From assembly GCA_001534745.1 (NCBI GenBank), contig CP013997.1, positions 1,178,001-1,242,000 of the forward strand: a DNA stretch of 64,000 bases, in the 5' to 3' direction. Of this stretch, positions 44,489-55,244 are shown piece by piece. The position numbers and the translations under genes were made by a program. The notes below the pieces were generated by a model, which had not been told where the DNA came from, did not search any database, and saw only the letters and a program-made list of their open reading frames with translations. Origin of the DNA: Pseudomonas monteilii. Lineage in GTDB: Bacteria; Pseudomonadota; Gammaproteobacteria; Pseudomonadales; Pseudomonadaceae. The first letter of the stretch is position 1. Each line of letters begins with the position of its first letter.

Positions 44489-46327
44489 TCAATCGACCCC
44501 GACGAAGCCACCGGTCTGATGCTGCCACAGGCGCGCATACAGCCCGCCCTTGGCCAGCAGCTCGGCATGGCTGCCGATTTCCACGATCTGGCCCTGCTCC
44601 AGCACCACCAGCCGGTCCATGCGCGCGATGGTCGACAGGCGGTGGGCGATGGCGATCACCGTCTTGCCCTGCATCAGCGTTTCGAGGCTTTCCTGGATCG
44701 CGGCCTCGACTTCCGAATCCAGCGCCGAGGTGGCTTCGTCCATGATCAGGATGGGAGCGTTCTTCAGCAGCACGCGGGCGATCGCGATGCGCTGACGCTG
44801 ACCGCCGGACAGCTTCACGCCACGCTCGCCGACGTGTGCGTCGAAGCCCGTGCGCCCTTCGGCATCGGACAGCAGCGGGATGAACCCGTCGGCCCGCGCG
44901 CCACGCACGGCCGCCCAGACCTCTTCTTCGCTAGCCTCCGGCCGGCCATAGCGCAGGTTCTCCCGGATCGAGCGGTGCAGCAGCGACGTGTCCTGGGTGA
45001 TCATGCCGATCTGCGCACGCAGGCTGGCCTGGCTGACATGGGCGATGTCCTGACCGTCGATCAGGATCCGTCCGCCGTCCAGGTCGTACAGGCGCAGCAG
45101 CAGGTTGACCAAGGTCGACTTGCCGGCACCCGATGGGCCGATCAGGCCGATCTTCTCCCCCGGTCGGATCTGCAGGTCCAGCCCGTCGATCACCTTGTTG
45201 CCCTGGCCGTAGTGGAAGGCCACGTGTTCGAAACGCACCTCGCCGCGCCGCACCTGCAGCGGTGGGGCATCGGGCCGGTCGGTCACCGTCACCGGCTGGG
45301 CGATGGTGCGCAGCCCGTCCTGTACCATACCGATGTTCTCGAAGATGCCGTTGACCACCCACATGATCCAGCCGGACATGTTGACGATGCGGATCACCAG
45401 GCCGGTCGCCAGGGCGATGGCGCCAACGCTGATCAGCGAGCGACTCCACAGCCACAGCGCCAGGCCGGTGGTGAGCACCACCAGCAGGCCGTTGAGCGTG
45501 GTGATGACCACGTCCATGCTGGTGATCACCCGCGAGGCCAGCTGGGTCTTCTCGGTCTGCTCGCGGATCGCCTCGCGCGCGTACTGGCGCTCGTGGTCGG
45601 TGTGCGCGAACAGCTTGAGCGTGATGATGTTGGTGTAGCCATCGACGATGCGCCCCATCAGCCGCGAGCGGGCATCGGACGAGTCCACCGAGCGTGCCTT
45701 GACCCGCGGCACGAAGTGCATCAACGCAGCGATGTACAGGACGATCCAGGCCAGCAGCGGCAGCATCAGGCGCCAGTCGGCCTCGGCGAACAGCACCAGC
45801 GCGCTCATGGCATAGACCAGCACGTGCCACAGCGCGTCCACCGCCTGCACCGCAGAATCGCGCAGCGAGTTGCCGGTCTGCATGATGCGCTGGGCGATGC
45901 GGCCGGCGAAGTCGTTCTGGAAGAAATTCAGGCTCTGCTTGAGCACATAGGTGTGGTTCTGCCAGCGGATCAGGCTGGTCATGCCAGGGTTGATGGTCTG
46001 GTGCACCAGCAGGTCGTGCAGGCCGAAGAAGATCGGCCGCAGCACCAGCACCACCACCAGCATCCAGGTCAGTTCGCCGGCATGGGCGCTGAAGAAGCCG
46101 GGGTCAGGGGTGCCCTGGGCCAGGTCGATGATGCGGCTGAGGAAGCTGAACATCGCCACCTCGATCAACGAGGCCACCAGCCCGACCACCAGCAAAGCGA
46201 CGAAGCTGGGCCAGACCTGACGCAGGTAGTAGAGGTAGAACGGCAATACCTTGCCAGGCGGCGCCTCGGTGGGCGCCTCGCGGAAGATATCGATCAATTG
46301 CTCGAAACGGCGATACAGCTTGGACAT
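44489..46327 (-). CDS. ABC exporter (fused membrane and ATPase domains)
   Basis: A 612-residue half-transporter. The N-terminal six-helix ABC transmembrane domain (about residues 30-350) is followed by an ATPase domain with Walker A GPSGAGKST, signature LSGGQRQR, Walker B ILIMDEATSALD and switch His AHRLS. It belongs with MsbA/McjD-like multidrug or lipid exporters and probably works as a homodimer. The substrate is unknown. ppiA lies 54 bases beyond its start on the same strand. Confidence 0.9.
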   Translation of the reverse strand: MSKLYRRFEQLIDIFREAPTEAPPGKVLPFYLYYLRQVWPSFVALLVVGLVASLIEVAMFSFLSRIIDLAQGTPDPGFFSAHAGELTWMLVVVLVLRPIFFGLHDLLVHQTINPGMTSLIRWQNHTYVLKQSLNFFQNDFAGRIAQRIMQTGNSLRDSAVQAVDALWHVLVYAMSALVLFAEADWRLMLPLLAWIVLYIAALMHFVPRVKARSVDSSDARSRLMGRIVDGYTNIITLKLFAHTDHERQYAREAIREQTEKTQLASRVITSMDVVITTLNGLLVVLTTGLALWLWSRSLISVGAIALATGLVIRIVNMSGWIMWVVNGIFENIGMVQDGLRTIAQPVTVTDRPDAPPLQVRRGEVRFEHVAFHYGQGNKVIDGLDLQIRPGEKIGLIGPSGAGKSTLVNLLLRLYDLDGGRILIDGQDIAHVSQASLRAQIGMITQDTSLLHRSIRENLRYGRPEASEEEVWAAVRGARADGFIPLLSDAEGRTGFDAHVGERGVKLSGGQRQRIAIARVLLKNAPILIMDEATSALDSEVEAAIQESLETLMQGKTVIAIAHRLSTIARMDRLVVLEQGQIVEIGSHAELLAKGGLYARLWQHQTGGFVGVD

Positions 46328-46381
46328 CTGGGCTCCTGTTCAGCGCGACCGGGGTCGTTCACGTCCGTGTGATACCCCGGT

Positions 46382-46939
46382 TCAGTCGAGGCGCTTGGCC
46401 GACTGGATCAGGATGGGATCCTTGGGTACGTCGCGCATGCCTTTCTGCATGCCGGTGGGGGCGTGGACGATCTGGTCGACCACCTCCATGCCCTTGGTCA
46501 CCTTGCCGAACACGGCATAACCCGCATCCCGGCCAGGGTCGAGGAAAGCGTTGTCAGCGACGTTGATGAAGAACTGGCTGGTGGCCGAGTTCGGGTTGGC
46601 GGTGCGTGCCATGGCCAGGGTGCCGCGAGTGTTGTGCAGCCCGTTGCTGGCCTCGTTGCGGATCGGGTCACGCGTCGGCTTCTGCTCCATCTGGGTGGTG
46701 AAACCACCGCCTTGCACCATGAAGCCTGGAATCACGCGGTGGAAGATCGTGTTGTTGTAGAAACCGCTGTCGACGTAGGCCAGGAAGTTCTGGGTGCTGA
46801 CCGGGGCCTTTTCGGCATCCAGTTCGATCTCGATGGTGCCCAGGCTGGTGCTCAGCTGGACGTGCGGCTGCTTGTCGGAAGCCAGGGCATGGGTGGCGAA
46901 GGCGAGCGAGCAGGCAGCCAGGAAAAGGGGTTTCAACAT
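46382..46939 (-). CDS. ppiA: Periplasmic peptidyl-prolyl isomerase A (cyclophilin)
   Basis: A 185-residue periplasmic cyclophilin that isomerises Xaa-Pro bonds in envelope proteins. It has a signal peptide ([20 protein letters not shown], cut before SDKQP), then the cyclophilin core [33 protein letters not shown] and [16 protein letters not shown] 46939 is chosen since it gives the signal peptide; the longer frame is not supported. Confidence 0.95.
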   Translation of the reverse strand: MLKPLFLAACSLAFATHALASDKQPHVQLSTSLGTIEIELDAEKAPVSTQNFLAYVDSGFYNNTIFHRVIPGFMVQGGGFTTQMEQKPTRDPIRNEASNGLHNTRGTLAMARTANPNSATSQFFINVADNAFLDPGRDAGYAVFGKVTKGMEVVDQIVHAPTGMQKGMRDVPKDPILIQSAKRLD

Positions 46940-47158
46940 GGGTTCAAGGGTCCTTGGGAAATGGATACGGCCACCGCGCTTGCCGGACGGGCCTGGCCAG
47001 ACGCGGCGATGACGCGGGTAGGGTGCCGCGAAACGCCGACTACCGCCAGTCACGCGTGGCGCGTTGTCAGGCGGCCAGTGGCTTAAGCTGTGACACGATG
47101 TGACCGTCCCGGCATGCCCTCACTGTCCGACCCTGTCAGTCGTCAGGCGTTCCGAACG

Positions 47159-48082
47159 TCAGGCCTGAGCAGGCGCGACGAAGGGCACGTCCAGCGGGGC
47201 GGTGTCGAAACGGTGCAGCAGGTCGATCAGGATCTGCGTGGCCGGGCCCAGGGCCTTGTCCTTGCTGGCATACAGGTAGAACAGGGGATGACGGCTGCCG
47301 CCCTGGTCCAGCGGCAGAGGCTTGAGCAGGCCTTCGCGCAATTCGCGTTCGATCATGTGCCGCGGCAGCCAGGCGAACCCCAGCCCACTGCCGACGAAGG
47401 TTGCGGCTGTGCCGAGGCTGCCCACCGTCCAGCGGTGTTCGGCACCGAGCCAGCCGACGTCGCGCGGCTGTGCACGCCCAGAATCGCGGATCACCACCTG
47501 CAGCTGGCTTTCCAGGTCCTGGAAGGTGAGCTGGCGATCGAGGCGGTGCAGGGCATGCTGAGGGTGTGCGACGGCGACGAATTCCACGGCGCTCAGTTCG
47601 GTGCCCAGGTAGCCCTGCAGGTTGAGGCTGCTGATGGCCAGGTCGGCGATGCCGTCCTTGAGCACTTCCTCGACACCTGACAGTACTTCTTCGCGCAGAC
47701 GGACCCGGCAACCCCGGCTCTGCGGCACGAAGGCGGCCAGGGCCCGAACCAGCCGGGCGCTGGGGTAGGCGGCATCGACCACCAGGCGCACTTCGGCTTC
47801 CCAGCCCTGTTCCATGTGATGGGCCAGGTCCTCGAGCTGGCTGGCCTGCTTGACCAGTTGCCGCGAACGTCGCAGCAGCATGTCGCCGGCTTCGGTGAGC
47901 ACGGCCTTGCGCCCGTCGATGCGCAGCAGGGGGACGCCCAGTTGCGTCTGCATGCGCGCCACGGTGTAGCTGACCGAGGATTGGGAACGGTGCAGGGCTT
48001 CGGCGGCCTGGGCGAATCCGCCGTGATCGACCACGGCCTGGAGGGTTCGCCACTGATCCAGGGTGACGCGAGGCGCTTTCAT
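47159..48082 (-). CDS. LysR-family regulator, divergent from azoR
   Basis: A 307-residue LTTR with HTH TLDQWRTLQAVVDHGGFAQAAEAL followed by SQSSVSYTVARMQ, and a standard effector domain. It faces azoR across 129 bases that hold two direct copies of a 14-bp sequence with TATCGATA at the core, the probable operator. This suggests control of azoR by an electrophile or quinone-like signal, by analogy with other LTTR/azoreductase pairs. Confidence 0.9.
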   Translation of the reverse strand: MKAPRVTLDQWRTLQAVVDHGGFAQAAEALHRSQSSVSYTVARMQTQLGVPLLRIDGRKAVLTEAGDMLLRRSRQLVKQASQLEDLAHHMEQGWEAEVRLVVDAAYPSARLVRALAAFVPQSRGCRVRLREEVLSGVEEVLKDGIADLAISSLNLQGYLGTELSAVEFVAVAHPQHALHRLDRQLTFQDLESQLQVVIRDSGRAQPRDVGWLGAEHRWTVGSLGTAATFVGSGLGFAWLPRHMIERELREGLLKPLPLDQGGSRHPLFYLYASKDKALGPATQILIDLLHRFDTAPLDVPFVAPAQA

Positions 48083-48110
48083 GCAGGGCTCCTGAGCGGT
48101 TAAAGAACGG

Positions 48111-48161
48111 TTTTATCGATAGGTTGACCCGAACTTTTGCGCTTTTTTATCGATAGGTCAA
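48111..48161. promoter_or_regulatory. Pair of direct repeats, probable LysR operator for azoR
   Basis: TTTTATCGATAGGT occurs at 48111-48124 and again at 48145-48158, 34 bp apart, in the gap between lysR and azoR. Each copy contains the palindrome TATCGATA. This is the kind of recognition/activation site pair that LTTRs bind. Confidence 0.55.
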
Positions 48162-48211
48162 TCGCTAATCTGCGCCCATCGAATCGCCACCCTTCATTTC
48201 CGGAGTCTTCC

Positions 48212-48811
48212 ATGTCCCACGCCCTGATCATCGAAAGCAGCGCCCGCCAGCAGGATTCGGTGTCCCGCCAGCTCACCCGCGACTTCATCGCCCAATGGAA
48301 GGCCGCGCACCCTGAGGATGTACCGACGGTGCGCGATCTGGCGGTCACGCCGGTGCCGCACATGGCCATGGACCTGCTAGGCGGGTGGATGAAGCCTGAG
48401 GACCAGCACAGCGCCGAGGAGCGTCAGGCCCTGGCGCGGTCGAACACGTTGATCGATGAGCTGTTGCAGGCCGATGTGCTGGTGCTGGCCGCGCCCATGT
48501 ACAACTTCACCATTCCCAGCACCTTGAAAGCCTGGCTGGACCATGTGCTGCGTGCCGGCGTGACGTTCCAGTACACCGCCAATGGCCCAGTGGGCCTGCT
48601 CGAAGGCAAGCGGGCGATCGTGCTGACCGCACGGGGCGGGCTGCATGCCGGCGCTGCCAGCGATCATCAGGAACCCTACCTGCGTCAGGTCCTGGGGTTC
48701 ATCGGGATTTCCGATGTCGCCTTCGTCCATGCCGAAGGCTTGAACATGGGCGGCGATCATCAGGAGAAGGGCCTGAGCCAGGCTAAGGCGCGCATGGCCG
48801 AGCTGGCCTGA
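48212..48811 (+). CDS. azoR: FMN-dependent NADH-azoreductase
   Basis: A 199-residue flavodoxin-fold oxidoreductase that reduces quinones and azo compounds with NAD(P)H. It shows the FMN phosphate region IIESSARQQDSVSRQL, the central APMYNFTIPSTLKAWLD and the LTARGG loop. ATG 48212 follows CCGGAGTCTTCC. It is probably controlled by the divergent LysR gene through the repeats between them. Confidence 0.92.
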   Translation: MSHALIIESSARQQDSVSRQLTRDFIAQWKAAHPEDVPTVRDLAVTPVPHMAMDLLGGWMKPEDQHSAEERQALARSNTLIDELLQADVLVLAAPMYNFTIPSTLKAWLDHVLRAGVTFQYTANGPVGLLEGKRAIVLTARGGLHAGAASDHQEPYLRQVLGFIGISDVAFVHAEGLNMGGDHQEKGLSQAKARMAELA

Positions 48812-49362
48812 GGCCGACCAGGCCCGCAAAGAGGTGAGGGGCAAGCCAACAGGTTCGACACCGTGTTGGCTTCATCGCCGGTAAGCCAGCACCTACCAGC
48901 ACAAGCGCGGCCTGCCGAGAAATATGGGTTTGAGCGACTTCCTGTGGAAGTCCGCCCGCCGCCTTGGCGCCGCGCTGTCGCGCAAAGAACATGGCGATAG
49001 CTGGCAGGATCCGAAGCTTCATTGCTAATCGATTTTAGGGCCGCTTTGCGGCCCATCGCGGCACAGGGGCCGCTCCTACACCCGTAGTCCCACCGCAGGG
49101 TTGCAGGCTGTCGCGGTCACCTGTGGGAGCGGCCCCAGTGCCGCGATTGGGCCCGCAGGGCCCACAAATCCTGAAGTTATTCCTTTTAAAATTAACAAGA
49201 TATTTTATGTTCTATGAAAGCTGGCTTGCCAGCGATGAAACCCATGCGGTGTCGACCTTTTCAGGCATGCACCCAAGCCACGGCGAATCGCTGAGCGAGC
49301 GGCAAGATCCGCGCCTGGTGGCGTGCAGACAACTGAGCGTCGCCCTCCAACCCATGCCCTCG
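48812..49362. repeat. Composite REP block (copy 2 of family 1)
   Basis: No gene apparent. 48950-49164 is nearly identical to 36549-36771. To its right about 200 bases (49165-49362) are AT-richer, with a partial REP-like CTGGCTTGCCAGCGATG at about 49221-49237; no coding signal was found there. Confidence 0.75.
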
Positions 49363-49458
49363 TCACCCAAACAAACGCGTCAGGTTCGGCAAGATCAACA
49401 ACAGGGTCGTGGCGAACAGGATGAGACCTGCCTGGCGGACTTTCGAATCTCTGAACAT
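49363..49458 (-). CDS. 31-residue membrane peptide
   Basis: A short frame, ATG to TGA, coding 31 residues: a basic start (MFRDSKVRQ), a hydrophobic stretch long enough to cross the membrane (AGLILFATTLLLILP) and a short basic end (NLTRLFG). AGAAGGCAG lies eight bases before the ATG, a good ribosome site. Small one-helix proteins of this form are common and often overlooked in pseudomonads. Function unknown; it stands alone between a REP block and a convergently oriented gap. Confidence 0.55.
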   Translation of the reverse strand: MFRDSKVRQAGLILFATTLLLILPNLTRLFG

Positions 49459-49819
49459 GGCGGACTGCCTTCTTTTTGTTATTCCTGAGAGAGCCTGGTT
49501 TTCCTTGTCATGCAGGTAGAACGTGACAGCATCCCCCGCTGTTTCACGCCCTGTCTTTCATACTGCGTATATAACCTACCGCAGGGTCAGCGCGACGATC
49601 CCTTGAGAACGCTTTGTTCTAACCTTATGCCCATTCATGCAAGAACAGCAGGGCATGTTCGGTGAACACGCTGACATACCTGAACTAGACACGGGTGATC
49701 GCCGAACATGCGGACGACCCGACGAACGCCACTCGTCAGGTGGCTTCCCCTTGCTTGTACGTGGCTTTCGCGGCACGCTCTACCGGTCCATCCACTTCAT
49801 GTCGTTCAGGATTACCCCT
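49459..49819. other. Gap before the amidotransferase gene
   Basis: 361 bases with no convincing coding frame. An inverted repeat AGAAC-N5-GTTCT occurs at 49606-49620, about 200 bases before the amidotransferase start. It could be a regulator site. Nothing else recognised. Confidence 0.3.
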
Positions 49820-50557
49820 ATGTCGCTACGCCTCTGCATCCTGGAAACCGACGTCCTGCGGCCAGAGCTGATCGCGCAGTACCAAGGCTACGGAAAGATG
49901 TTCGAACAGCTGTTCGCACGCCAACCGATCGCCGCCGAGTTTCAGGTGTACAACGTGATGAACGGCCAGTACCCAGACGAGGCCGAGGTGTTCGATGCCT
50001 ACCTGGTGACGGGCAGCAAGGCCGATTCGTTCGGCGATGATCCCTGGATCCAGACGCTCAAGGTCTACTTGCTCGAGCTGTACGAACGGGGCGAAAAACT
50101 GCTGGGCGTGTGCTTTGGGCACCAACTGCTGGCCCTGGTCCTGGGCGGGCAGGCAGAGCGTGCGCCGCAGGGGTGGGGGGTCGGCGTGCACCGCTACACG
50201 TTGGACGCGCATGCACCCGGGATGGATGAAGCGGTATCGGAGCTGACCTTGCTCATCAGCCATCAGGATCAGGTCACGCGCCTGCCCAAGGGCGCCCAGG
50301 TCATCGCCTCCAGTGAGTTCTGCCCTTACGCGGCCTACCACATCGGCGATCAGGTGCTGTGCTTCCAGGGGCATCCCGAGTTCGTGCACGACTATTCCAA
50401 AGCCTTGCTCGAAGCGCGCCAGCACCACTTCGACGAAGCCGTCTACGAGAGAGCCATGGCCAGCCTGGCCGAGGCACATCAGGGCGATCTGGTGGGGTTG
50501 TGGATGTTGCGCTTCATCGGCCATCCGCCTGCCGAGGCGCGCCAGGCCGCGCAGTAG
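49820..50557 (+). CDS. Class I glutamine amidotransferase-like protein
   Basis: A 245-residue cytoplasmic protein with the GATase1 fold. The nucleophile is C98 in LGVCFGHQLLA, and the His/Glu pair is in CFQGHPEF. Such stand-alone domains may hydrolyse gamma-glutamyl compounds (PuuD-like) or serve GMP synthase-like reactions; the substrate is not evident. The ORF extends upstream, but ATG 49820 gives the family N-terminus MSLRLCILETD and follows CAGGATTACCCCT. Converges with the ttgABC operon over a long inverted repeat. Confidence 0.85.
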   Translation: MSLRLCILETDVLRPELIAQYQGYGKMFEQLFARQPIAAEFQVYNVMNGQYPDEAEVFDAYLVTGSKADSFGDDPWIQTLKVYLLELYERGEKLLGVCFGHQLLALVLGGQAERAPQGWGVGVHRYTLDAHAPGMDEAVSELTLLISHQDQVTRLPKGAQVIASSEFCPYAAYHIGDQVLCFQGHPEFVHDYSKALLEARQHHFDEAVYERAMASLAEAHQGDLVGLWMLRFIGHPPAEARQAAQ

Positions 50558-50598
50558 GCAGGAGACGCCCGGCAGCACGGCGGGCAGCAGACACACAG

Positions 50599-50657
50599 CG
50601 GCCCCAGGGCCCGCACCTTCGATGAAACCTCCGTCGAAGGTGCGGGCCCTGGGGCCG
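50599..50657. terminator. 24-bp perfect inverted repeat after ttgC
   Basis: Two arms of 24 bases (50599-50622 and 50634-50657) are perfect complements around an 11-base loop, starting CGGCCCCAGGGCCCGCACCT. There is no T-run. It lies between the converging amidotransferase and ttgABC units and probably ends transcription in both directions or protects the ends of the mRNAs. Confidence 0.7.
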
Positions 50658-50664
50658 TCTGGTC

Positions 50665-52092
50665 TTACAGCTGGGCCTGACCGGTACGCTCGTACCAGCC
50701 GCCACCCAAGGCCTTGTACAGGTTGACCTCGCTGGTCAGCTGCGTCAGGCGATCGGTGATCAACGACTGCTCGGCGCTGAACAGGTTGCGCTGGGCGTCG
50801 AGGAAGGTCAGGTTGCTGTCGATCCCGATCCGGTAGCGACGCTCGGCCAGGCGGTAGTAGTCCTGGTTCGCGGCGACCAGGTCACGTTGCGCCTGGACCT
50901 GATCCTGGAAGGTCTTGCGCGCCGCCAGGCCATCTGACACTTCCTGGAAGGCCGTCTGGATGGTCTTCTCGTAGCGGGCCACGTTGATGTCCTTCTGGAT
51001 CTTGGCGTAGTCCAGGCTGGCCTTCAGGCTACCGGCGGTGAAGATCGGCAGGTTGATCTGCGGCTGGAACAGCCAGGTGCCCGAGCCGCCCTTGAACAGC
51101 CCGTCGGCGTCGGCACTCAAGGTGCCGGCGTTGGAGGTCAGGCTGATGCTCGGGAAGAACGCCGCACGGGCTGCGCCGATGTTGGCGTTGGCAGCCTTGA
51201 GCAGGTACTCCGCTTCCTGGATGTCCGGACGCCGTTGCAGCATGTCCGACGGCAGGCCAGCCGGGACATCGGCCAGCTTGGTGTCGTCCAGCTTCGGCGG
51301 CTCGGGCAGATCGTCCGGCAGGCCGGCACCGAGCAGCACGGTCAGGCTGTTGATGTCCTGGGCGACCAGGCGCTGGTACTGGGCCAGCTTGACCTTGGCG
51401 GTTTCCACCGAGGTCCGTGCCTGGCTCAGGTCCAGCGCCGACGAGACGCCCACCTCGGTGCTGCGACGGGTCAGCGAATAGCTCTGTTCGAACGCCTTGA
51501 GGGTGTCCTGGGTCAGCTTGAGCAGCTCACGGTCGGCCTGCCAGGTGTAGTAGGCGTTGGCCACGCTGGCGACCAGGCTGATCTGCGTCGAGCGCCGTGC
51601 CTCTTCGCTGGACAGGTAGGTCTGCAGCGCCTGCTCGGACAGGCTGCGTACCCGACCGAACAAGTCCAGCTCATAAGCGCTGATGCCCAAGGTGGCGGAG
51701 TACTGGCTGCTGATGGCCGATTGCCCTGTTGGCGAGACCCCGCTCGGCAAGCGCTGGCGCGAGCCAGCGGCGGTGGCCGAGACGGTCGGCAGCAGGTCGG
51801 CACGCTGGATGCGGTACTGCGCGCGATAGGCCTCGGTGTTCAGGGCCGCGACGCGCAGGTCGCGGTTGTTCACCAGGGCGGTCTGGATCAGCTGCTGCAG
51901 CGCCGGGTCGCGGAACACCTGGCGCCAGCCTTGCTCGGCAGCCGCCACCTCGGCCGACTCAGCCGGGGAGTACTGCGGGCCCTGCGGCCATTGCGCCGGA
52001 ACCGGCGCCTCCGGCGTCTGGTAGTCGGGAATCAGCGAGCAGCCGCCGAGGATCAGGGCGGTAACCGCCAGGGACAACAAAGACTTGGTCAT
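50665..52092 (-). CDS. ttgC: Outer-membrane channel of RND efflux pump, TtgC/OprM family
   Basis: A 475-residue outer-membrane factor that forms the trimeric exit duct of the efflux pump. It has a lipoprotein signal peptide with C18 ([12 protein letters not shown]) and the two TolC-family repeats, each with long helices and a beta hairpin ([20 protein letters not shown] and [19 protein letters not shown]). The start overlaps the ttgB stop by four bases. It closes the ttgABC operon, divergent from ttgR. Confidence 0.95.
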   Translation of the reverse strand: MTKSLLSLAVTALILGGCSLIPDYQTPEAPVPAQWPQGPQYSPAESAEVAAAEQGWRQVFRDPALQQLIQTALVNNRDLRVAALNTEAYRAQYRIQRADLLPTVSATAAGSRQRLPSGVSPTGQSAISSQYSATLGISAYELDLFGRVRSLSEQALQTYLSSEEARRSTQISLVASVANAYYTWQADRELLKLTQDTLKAFEQSYSLTRRSTEVGVSSALDLSQARTSVETAKVKLAQYQRLVAQDINSLTVLLGAGLPDDLPEPPKLDDTKLADVPAGLPSDMLQRRPDIQEAEYLLKAANANIGAARAAFFPSISLTSNAGTLSADADGLFKGGSGTWLFQPQINLPIFTAGSLKASLDYAKIQKDINVARYEKTIQTAFQEVSDGLAARKTFQDQVQAQRDLVAANQDYYRLAERRYRIGIDSNLTFLDAQRNLFSAEQSLITDRLTQLTSEVNLYKALGGGWYERTGQAQL

Positions 52093-55000
52093 TGCCCAGC
52101 CTCATTACGTGAAGTTTCAGGGGTGTCTGGATGCTTGGGCTCTTTGCTGCCAAACAGCGACGACACGGCGACGAAGAACAGCGGGACCCAGAAGATCGCC
52201 AGCACGGTGGCGCTGAGCATACCGCCGATCACGCCGGTACCGATCGCGTGCTGGCTGCCGGAGCCGGCGCCACTGGCGATGGTCAACGGTACCACGCCCA
52301 GGATGAACGCCAGGGACGTCATGATGATCGGGCGCAGTCGCATGCGGCAGGCCTCGATGGTCGCGTCGTACAGGCTCTTGCCCTGTTCGTGCAGCTCCTT
52401 GGCGAATTCCACGATCAGGATCGCGTTCTTCGCCGCTAGGCCGATGGTGGTCAGCAGCCCGACCAGGAAGTACACGTCGTTGGACAGGCCACGCAGGCTG
52501 GTGGCGATCAGTGCCCCGATGATGCCCAGCGGCACGACCAGGACCACGGCGATCGGGATCGACCAGCTTTCGTACAGCGCTGCCAGGCAGAGGAACACGA
52601 ACAGCAGCGACAGGGCAAACAGCGCCGGCATCTGCGAACCGGACAGTTTTTCCTCGTAGGACATGCCCGTCCAGGCAAAGCCGATGCCGTCCGGCAGTTC
52701 GCCGGCGATGCGCTCGACCTCGGCCATGGCGTCACCGGTGCTGTAGCCCGGTGCCGGCGTACCCAGGATCTCGACCGCTTCGACGCCGTTGTAGCGTGAC
52801 AGCTTGGGCGAACCGTAGGTCCACTCGCCACGGGCGAACGAGGAGAATGGCACCATCTCGCCCGCACCGTTGCGCACATACCACTTCTGCAGGTCTTCCG
52901 GGCTCATGCGCGCATTGGCCTGGCCCTGGATGTAGACCTTCTTCACACGACCGCGGTCGATGAAGTCGTTGACGTAGCTGCCGCCCAGCGCGATCGACAG
53001 GGTGTTGTTGATGTCGGCGATGGTCACGCCCAGGGCGCTGGCCCGCTCGTCATCGACGATCAGCTGATACTGCGGCTCATCGTTCAGGCCGTTGGGGCGC
53101 ACGCCGGCGAGGATCTTGCTTTGGGACGCCTTGGCCAGGAACTGGCCCCGCGCTTCCATGAGTTTCTCGTGGCCCAGCCCGGCGCGGTCCTGGAGGAACA
53201 CGTCGAAGCCGGTGGCGTTACCCAGTTCCAGCACCGCCGGTGGGGCGAAGGCGAACACCATCGCGTCGCGGAAGCTGAAGAAGTGCTGCTGGGCGCGCTC
53301 GGCCAGGCCGAACACGCTGTTCTCGGCCGAACGTTCTTCCCACGGCTTGAGCATGATGAACGCCATGCCCGAGCTCTGGCCACGGCCGGCGAAGTTGAAG
53401 CCGGTCACGGTGAACACCGACGACACGGTATCGGACTCGTCGCGCAGCAGGTATTCGCGCATCTGGTCGACCACCGATTGAGTACGCTCGGCACTCGAAC
53501 CGGCCGGGGTCTGCACCTGGGCGAACAGCACGCCCTGGTCTTCTTCCGGCAGGAAGGCGGTCGGGATGCGGGTGAACAGCCAGATCATGCCGACCACGAT
53601 CAACGCGTAGGCCAGCAGGAACGGCGCCTTGTGCCGCAGGATACCGCCGACGCTGCGCTCGTAGCCGTTGACGCTGCGGTCGAACTGGCGGTTGAACCAG
53701 CCGAAGAACCCGCCCTTGGCTTCGTGATGCTGGCCCTTTTTCAGCGGCTTGAGCAGGGTGGCGCACAGGGCCGGCGTGAAGACCAGCGCCACCAGCACCG
53801 ACAGGCCCATGGCCGAGACGATGGTGATCGAGAACTGGCGGTAGATCACCCCGGTGGAACCGCCGAAGAAGGCCATCGGCAACAGGACCGCCGACAGCAC
53901 CAGCGCGATGCCCACCAGAGCGCCCTGGATCTGCCCCATGGACCGCTTGGTCGCCTCCTTGGGCGGCAGGCCCTCCTCGGACATCACCCGCTCGACGTTC
54001 TCCACCACCACGATGGCATCGTCCACCAGCAGGCCGATGGCCAGGATCATGGCGAACATGGTCAGGGTGTTGATGTTGAAACCGGCCGCCGCCAGGATGC
54101 CGAAGGTACCCAGCAGGACCACTGGCACGGTCATGGTGGTGATGATGGTGGCGCGGAAGTTCTGCAGGAACAGGTACATCACCAGGAACACTAGCACCAC
54201 GGCCTCGATCAGCGTGTGGATCACGCCGCTGATCGATTCGGTGACCACGGGCGTGGTGTCGTACGGGAACACAGCCTTGACGCCCGCCGGGAAGAACGGC
54301 TCCAGGTCGGCGATGGTCTGGCGCAGCGCCTTGGCGGTTTCCAGGGCGTTGGCCCCGGTGGCCAGCTTGACCGCCAGGCCCGAGGCCGGCTTACCGTTGA
54401 ACTGTGCGCTGACCGCGTAGTTCTCGCCCCCCAGGCCCACCTCGGCGACATCGCCCAGGCGCACCTGGGCACCGTCGCGGTTGACCTTGAGCAGGATGTT
54501 CTTGAACTGCTCGGCGGTCTGCAGACGGGTCTTGCCGATGATGGTGGCGTTGAGCTGGGTGCCCGGCACGGCCGGCAGGCCGCCCAACTGACCGGACGAG
54601 ACCTGGACGTTCTGCGCGGTGATCGCCGTGCGCACGTCGACCGGGGTCAGCTGGTACTTGTTCAGCTTGGCCGGGTCGAGCCAGATGCGCATGGCGTACT
54701 GGGCGCCGAAGACCTGGAAGTCACCGACCCCGGAGGTCCGCGAGATCGGGTCCTGCATGTTCGAGACGATGTAGTTGGCCAAGTCTTCCTTGGTCAGGCT
54801 GCCGTCCTCGGACACCAGGCCGATCACCATCAGGAAGTTCTTGACCGCCTTGGTCACGCGAATCCCCTGTTGCTGCACTTCTTGCGGCAGCAGCGGGGTC
54901 GCCAGGTTGAGCTTGTTCTGCACCTGGACCTGGGCGATGTCCGGGTCGGTGCCCTGCTCGAAGGTGGCGGTGATGGTCATGCTGCCGTCGGAGTTGCTCT

Positions 55001-55241
55001 CCGACTGCACGTAGCGCAGGTTGTCGATGCCGTTGAGCTGCTGCTCGATGACCTGCACCACGGTGTCCTGCACGGTCTGCGCCGAAGCGCCCGGGTAGGT
55101 CACGGAAATGGCGATGGCCGGTGGCGCGATGCTGGGGTACTGGCTGATCGGCAGCTTGAGGATCGACAGGGCGCCGACCAGCATGATCACCAATGCGATC
55201 ACCCAGGCGAAGATCGGGCGATCAATGAAGAACTTGGACAT
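52089..55241 (-). CDS. ttgB: RND efflux transporter, inner-membrane pump TtgB
   Basis: A 1050-residue proton-driven HAE1 pump exporting antibiotics and aromatic solvents. The family start [20 protein letters not shown], twelve membrane helices, helix 4 with the proton-relay aspartates ([20 protein letters not shown]), and two large porter loops are all present and intact. The ttgA stop lies three bases before the ttgB start, and ttgC overlaps its stop, so the three are translated from one mRNA. Confidence 0.97.
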   Translation of the reverse strand: MSKFFIDRPIFAWVIALVIMLVGALSILKLPISQYPSIAPPAIAISVTYPGASAQTVQDTVVQVIEQQLNGIDNLRYVQSESNSDGSMTITATFEQGTDPDIAQVQVQNKLNLATPLLPQEVQQQGIRVTKAVKNFLMVIGLVSEDGSLTKEDLANYIVSNMQDPISRTSGVGDFQVFGAQYAMRIWLDPAKLNKYQLTPVDVRTAITAQNVQVSSGQLGGLPAVPGTQLNATIIGKTRLQTAEQFKNILLKVNRDGAQVRLGDVAEVGLGGENYAVSAQFNGKPASGLAVKLATGANALETAKALRQTIADLEPFFPAGVKAVFPYDTTPVVTESISGVIHTLIEAVVLVFLVMYLFLQNFRATIITTMTVPVVLLGTFGILAAAGFNINTLTMFAMILAIGLLVDDAIVVVENVERVMSEEGLPPKEATKRSMGQIQGALVGIALVLSAVLLPMAFFGGSTGVIYRQFSITIVSAMGLSVLVALVFTPALCATLLKPLKKGQHHEAKGGFFGWFNRQFDRSVNGYERSVGGILRHKAPFLLAYALIVVGMIWLFTRIPTAFLPEEDQGVLFAQVQTPAGSSAERTQSVVDQMREYLLRDESDTVSSVFTVTGFNFAGRGQSSGMAFIMLKPWEERSAENSVFGLAERAQQHFFSFRDAMVFAFAPPAVLELGNATGFDVFLQDRAGLGHEKLMEARGQFLAKASQSKILAGVRPNGLNDEPQYQLIVDDERASALGVTIADINNTLSIALGGSYVNDFIDRGRVKKVYIQGQANARMSPEDLQKWYVRNGAGEMVPFSSFARGEWTYGSPKLSRYNGVEAVEILGTPAPGYSTGDAMAEVERIAGELPDGIGFAWTGMSYEEKLSGSQMPALFALSLLFVFLCLAALYESWSIPIAVVLVVPLGIIGALIATSLRGLSNDVYFLVGLLTTIGLAAKNAILIVEFAKELHEQGKSLYDATIEACRMRLRPIIMTSLAFILGVVPLTIASGAGSGSQHAIGTGVIGGMLSATVLAIFWVPLFFVAVSSLFGSKEPKHPDTPETSRNEAGQ

Positions 55242-55244
55242 GAC

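Noticed and set aside
49123..49488. 121-codon plus-strand frame over the REP edge and the small peptide gene
   Set aside because: It begins in a REP and runs antisense to the small membrane peptide; no domain or ribosome site.
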